From: PLanc-01 sp034678485
Lineage (GTDB): Bacteria > Planctomycetota > Phycisphaerae > Sedimentisphaerales > Anaerobacaceae
NCBI GenBank assembly: GCA_034678485.1
Contig: JAXDBU010000084.1
Location: forward strand, 1 to 64,000
Direction: 5' to 3'
DNA: 64,000 nucleotides
The notes under the pieces were generated by a model. That model did not search any database. It was not told the DNA's origin and was given only the letters and a program-made list of their open reading frames with translations. Below are positions 62,879 through 64,000 of this stretch, one piece after another (the first letter of the stretch is position 1; each line of letters begins with the position of its first letter). A program made the position numbers and the translations under genes.

Positions 62879-63120
62879 GTTGATCCCTCAAAAACGCCCA
62901 TTTTGGCCCGTAGTTCGTCAATAGTTCGTCAATGAGGTCATGAGCTCGGACTGGATCTCGCGAGCCGTTGCACAATCGGTCTCCAGCACCGCCAGGTGGA
63001 ATCGCCCGTAGTGACGCAAGTGATCTGCCCTCAAATGCCGCTCGGGTGAGCGTCTCTGGTGCCCGGGTGGCATCCCGGTGCGCATTGTCTCCGCGAGAAC
63101 GGTAAGGCAGGGGATGCATG
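62879..63120. other. Gap between tRNA-Phe terminator and transposase; no supported gene
   Basis: A tandem 11-base repeat AGTTCGTCAAT occurs at 62912-62922 and 62923-62933. I see no recognisable domain in any frame. The place, just after a tRNA and before a transposase, is typical of an insertion junction, but no duplicated tRNA end was found. Confidence 0.4.
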
Positions 63121-64000
63121 TCACGCGGCTTTGCGATGGCAGGACTTCAGCAATCCACCCAGACGCTCGACACAGATGATCTCGCCCTGGTTTCCCTCAT
63201 GCTGAGGCTCGATGATCTTGTGGAGACCCCGGTGAATCCTCTCATGATGATGGTAGGCGAGATACTCGGAGAGGACGTAGCGTAGCTGTTCTTCGGAGGA
63301 GAGGATCAGGTAATCAAGACATTCCTCTCGGACGGACCTCACGAAGCGTTCCGCGTGGGAATTCAAATCCGGACTGCGAGGGGGCAGTTTCACAGGTTCC
63401 ACGTTGGCGGCTTTGAGAATACTGTCGAACTTGTTTGTGCACAGCGGATCCCGATCATGGATCAAGTACTTCTTGCCGGCCAGAACGCCGCCCTCCCCGC
63501 TGATACTGCGCGCGATCTGCTCCATCCAGGGACCGTCCGGTTGGGCATCGACACCGAGGATCTCCACCTTGCGGGTAGCGACGTGGAGGGCGAAGAACAC
63601 CAGGCAACGGACGAGCTTGCCTTTGACGAAGAGTTCAACGGAGAAGAGATCGCAGGCGGCCAGGACGTTCCAGTGGCTCTTGAGGAATTCCTTCCAGGTG
63701 GTCTTGCGGGTCAGGTCCGGCTCGGGATCGTAGCCATGCTCCAAGAGGATGCTCTTGACCGTGCTCTCGCCGATCTTGTGCCCCAGGTAGACGAGGTAAT
63801 CGCGGATGCGGGTGTAGCCCCACCGCGGGTTCTCCTTCTTGAATTGGATCACCAGATCGCTGATCTCCTGGGAGATCTTGGGCCGTCCGGGATGCTTGCA
63901 GCTCTTGCTGCCATCGTATTTCTGGGCGATGAGTCGGCGATACCACGACAAGATGGTCTCGGGCGTGAAGAGAACCGTGGTCTGCTCCAGGAGTTCTCGG
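63121..64000 (-). CDS. Integrase-core transposase (5' end outside window)
   Basis: The frame is open to base 64000, so the start lies outside. At least 293 residues are seen. The helix-turn-helix-like part has NPRWGYTRIRDYLVYLGHKI. The DDE core has Asp in LAACDLFSVELF, Asp in LIHDRDPLCTNKF, and Glu in HAERFVRSVREECLDY. It belongs to the rve/IS3-IS481-like integrases, often found as single-gene transposases in planctomycetes. The catalytic triad appears intact. Terminal inverted repeats were not found inside the window, and the right end lies outside. Confidence 0.85.
   Translation of the reverse strand, partial: RELLEQTTVLFTPETILSWYRRLIAQKYDGSKSCKHPGRPKISQEISDLVIQFKKENPRWGYTRIRDYLVYLGHKIGESTVKSILLEHGYDPEPDLTRKTTWKEFLKSHWNVLAACDLFSVELFVKGKLVRCLVFFALHVATRKVEILGVDAQPDGPWMEQIARSISGEGGVLAGKKYLIHDRDPLCTNKFDSILKAANVEPVKLPPRSPDLNSHAERFVRSVREECLDYLILSSEEQLRYVLSEYLAYHHHERIHRGLHKIIEPQHEGNQGEIICVERLGGLLKSCHRKAA

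Noticed and set aside
62840..62935. Tyrosine-recombinase attachment site at tRNA-Phe
   Set aside because: No second copy of the tRNA 3' end and no recombinase gene is visible in the window. The tandem 11-mer alone does not make an att site.

Overview
The window reads as high-GC chromosomal DNA of a planctomycete, most likely an anaerobic member of the Phycisphaerae/Sedimentisphaerales type. This is an inference from gene content: several sulfatases exported by the Tat pathway, LamG and CotH surface proteins, a planctomycete-style pseudopilin, an ECF sigma factor beside a DUF6768-like membrane protein, and dense families of small palindromic and AT-rich intergenic repeats. A glycyl radical enzyme with its activase implies that part of its life is anaerobic.

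Layout. Bases 1-15908 hold a type VI secretion (T6SS) operon, all on the + strand: tssA (cut by the window edge), tssB, tssC, hcp, tagJ/impE, tssE, tssF, tssG, an unassigned gene, tssK, tssL, tssM and a tagF-like gene. tssH/clpV, vgrG, PAAR and tssJ are not present in the window. Bases 16.7-21.3 kb hold housekeeping genes (greA, lepA, a HemW-like radical SAM gene) and a MntA/HepT toxin-antitoxin pair. Bases 21.7-26.7 kb hold a decayed sulfatase, two intact sulfatases and a POT-like transporter. At 26.9-28.4 kb is an AvcD-type anti-phage dCTP deaminase with its own promoter and a leader that could hold a regulatory RNA. Bases 28.7-30.9 kb hold a YdjC-like deacetylase, the DUF6768-like/ECF sigma pair and tRNA-Ser.

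The most interesting part is 31.2-50.5 kb. Two transcription units appear to be joined by one LacI-family regulator (35949-36998). Near-identical palindromes, TTGACACGTGTCAA or TTGACACGTGTAAA, occur at 31277, 31377 and 39845. The last two sit on the -35 element of plausible sigma-70 promoters. The first unit carries a large LamG/F5-8-like secreted protein, a pseudopilin, the regulator and a GH127 beta-L-arabinofuranosidase. The second carries a ribose/arabinose-type ABC importer, a glycyl radical enzyme activase, a glycyl radical enzyme and two exported GH51 alpha-L-arabinofuranosidases. This suggests that arabinan-type glycans are cut outside the cytoplasm, the pentose is imported, and a glycyl radical enzyme acts on the sugar or a derivative. 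No arabinose isomerase, kinase or epimerase genes are seen in the window. The enzyme's active-site loop (Ala-Cys-Trp-Glu-Tyr) differs from the Gly-Cys-Val/Ile-Glu-Pro of the diol dehydratases I know.

Bases 50.6-59.1 kb continue with a hotdog thioesterase, a sugar/H+ symporter, a sulfatase with a HEAT-like tail and a very large CotH-kinase surface protein, all on the - strand. Bases 59.6-62.6 kb hold a histidine kinase and OmpR-type response regulator, followed by tRNA-Phe with promoter and terminator. A transposase that runs off the right edge completes the window.
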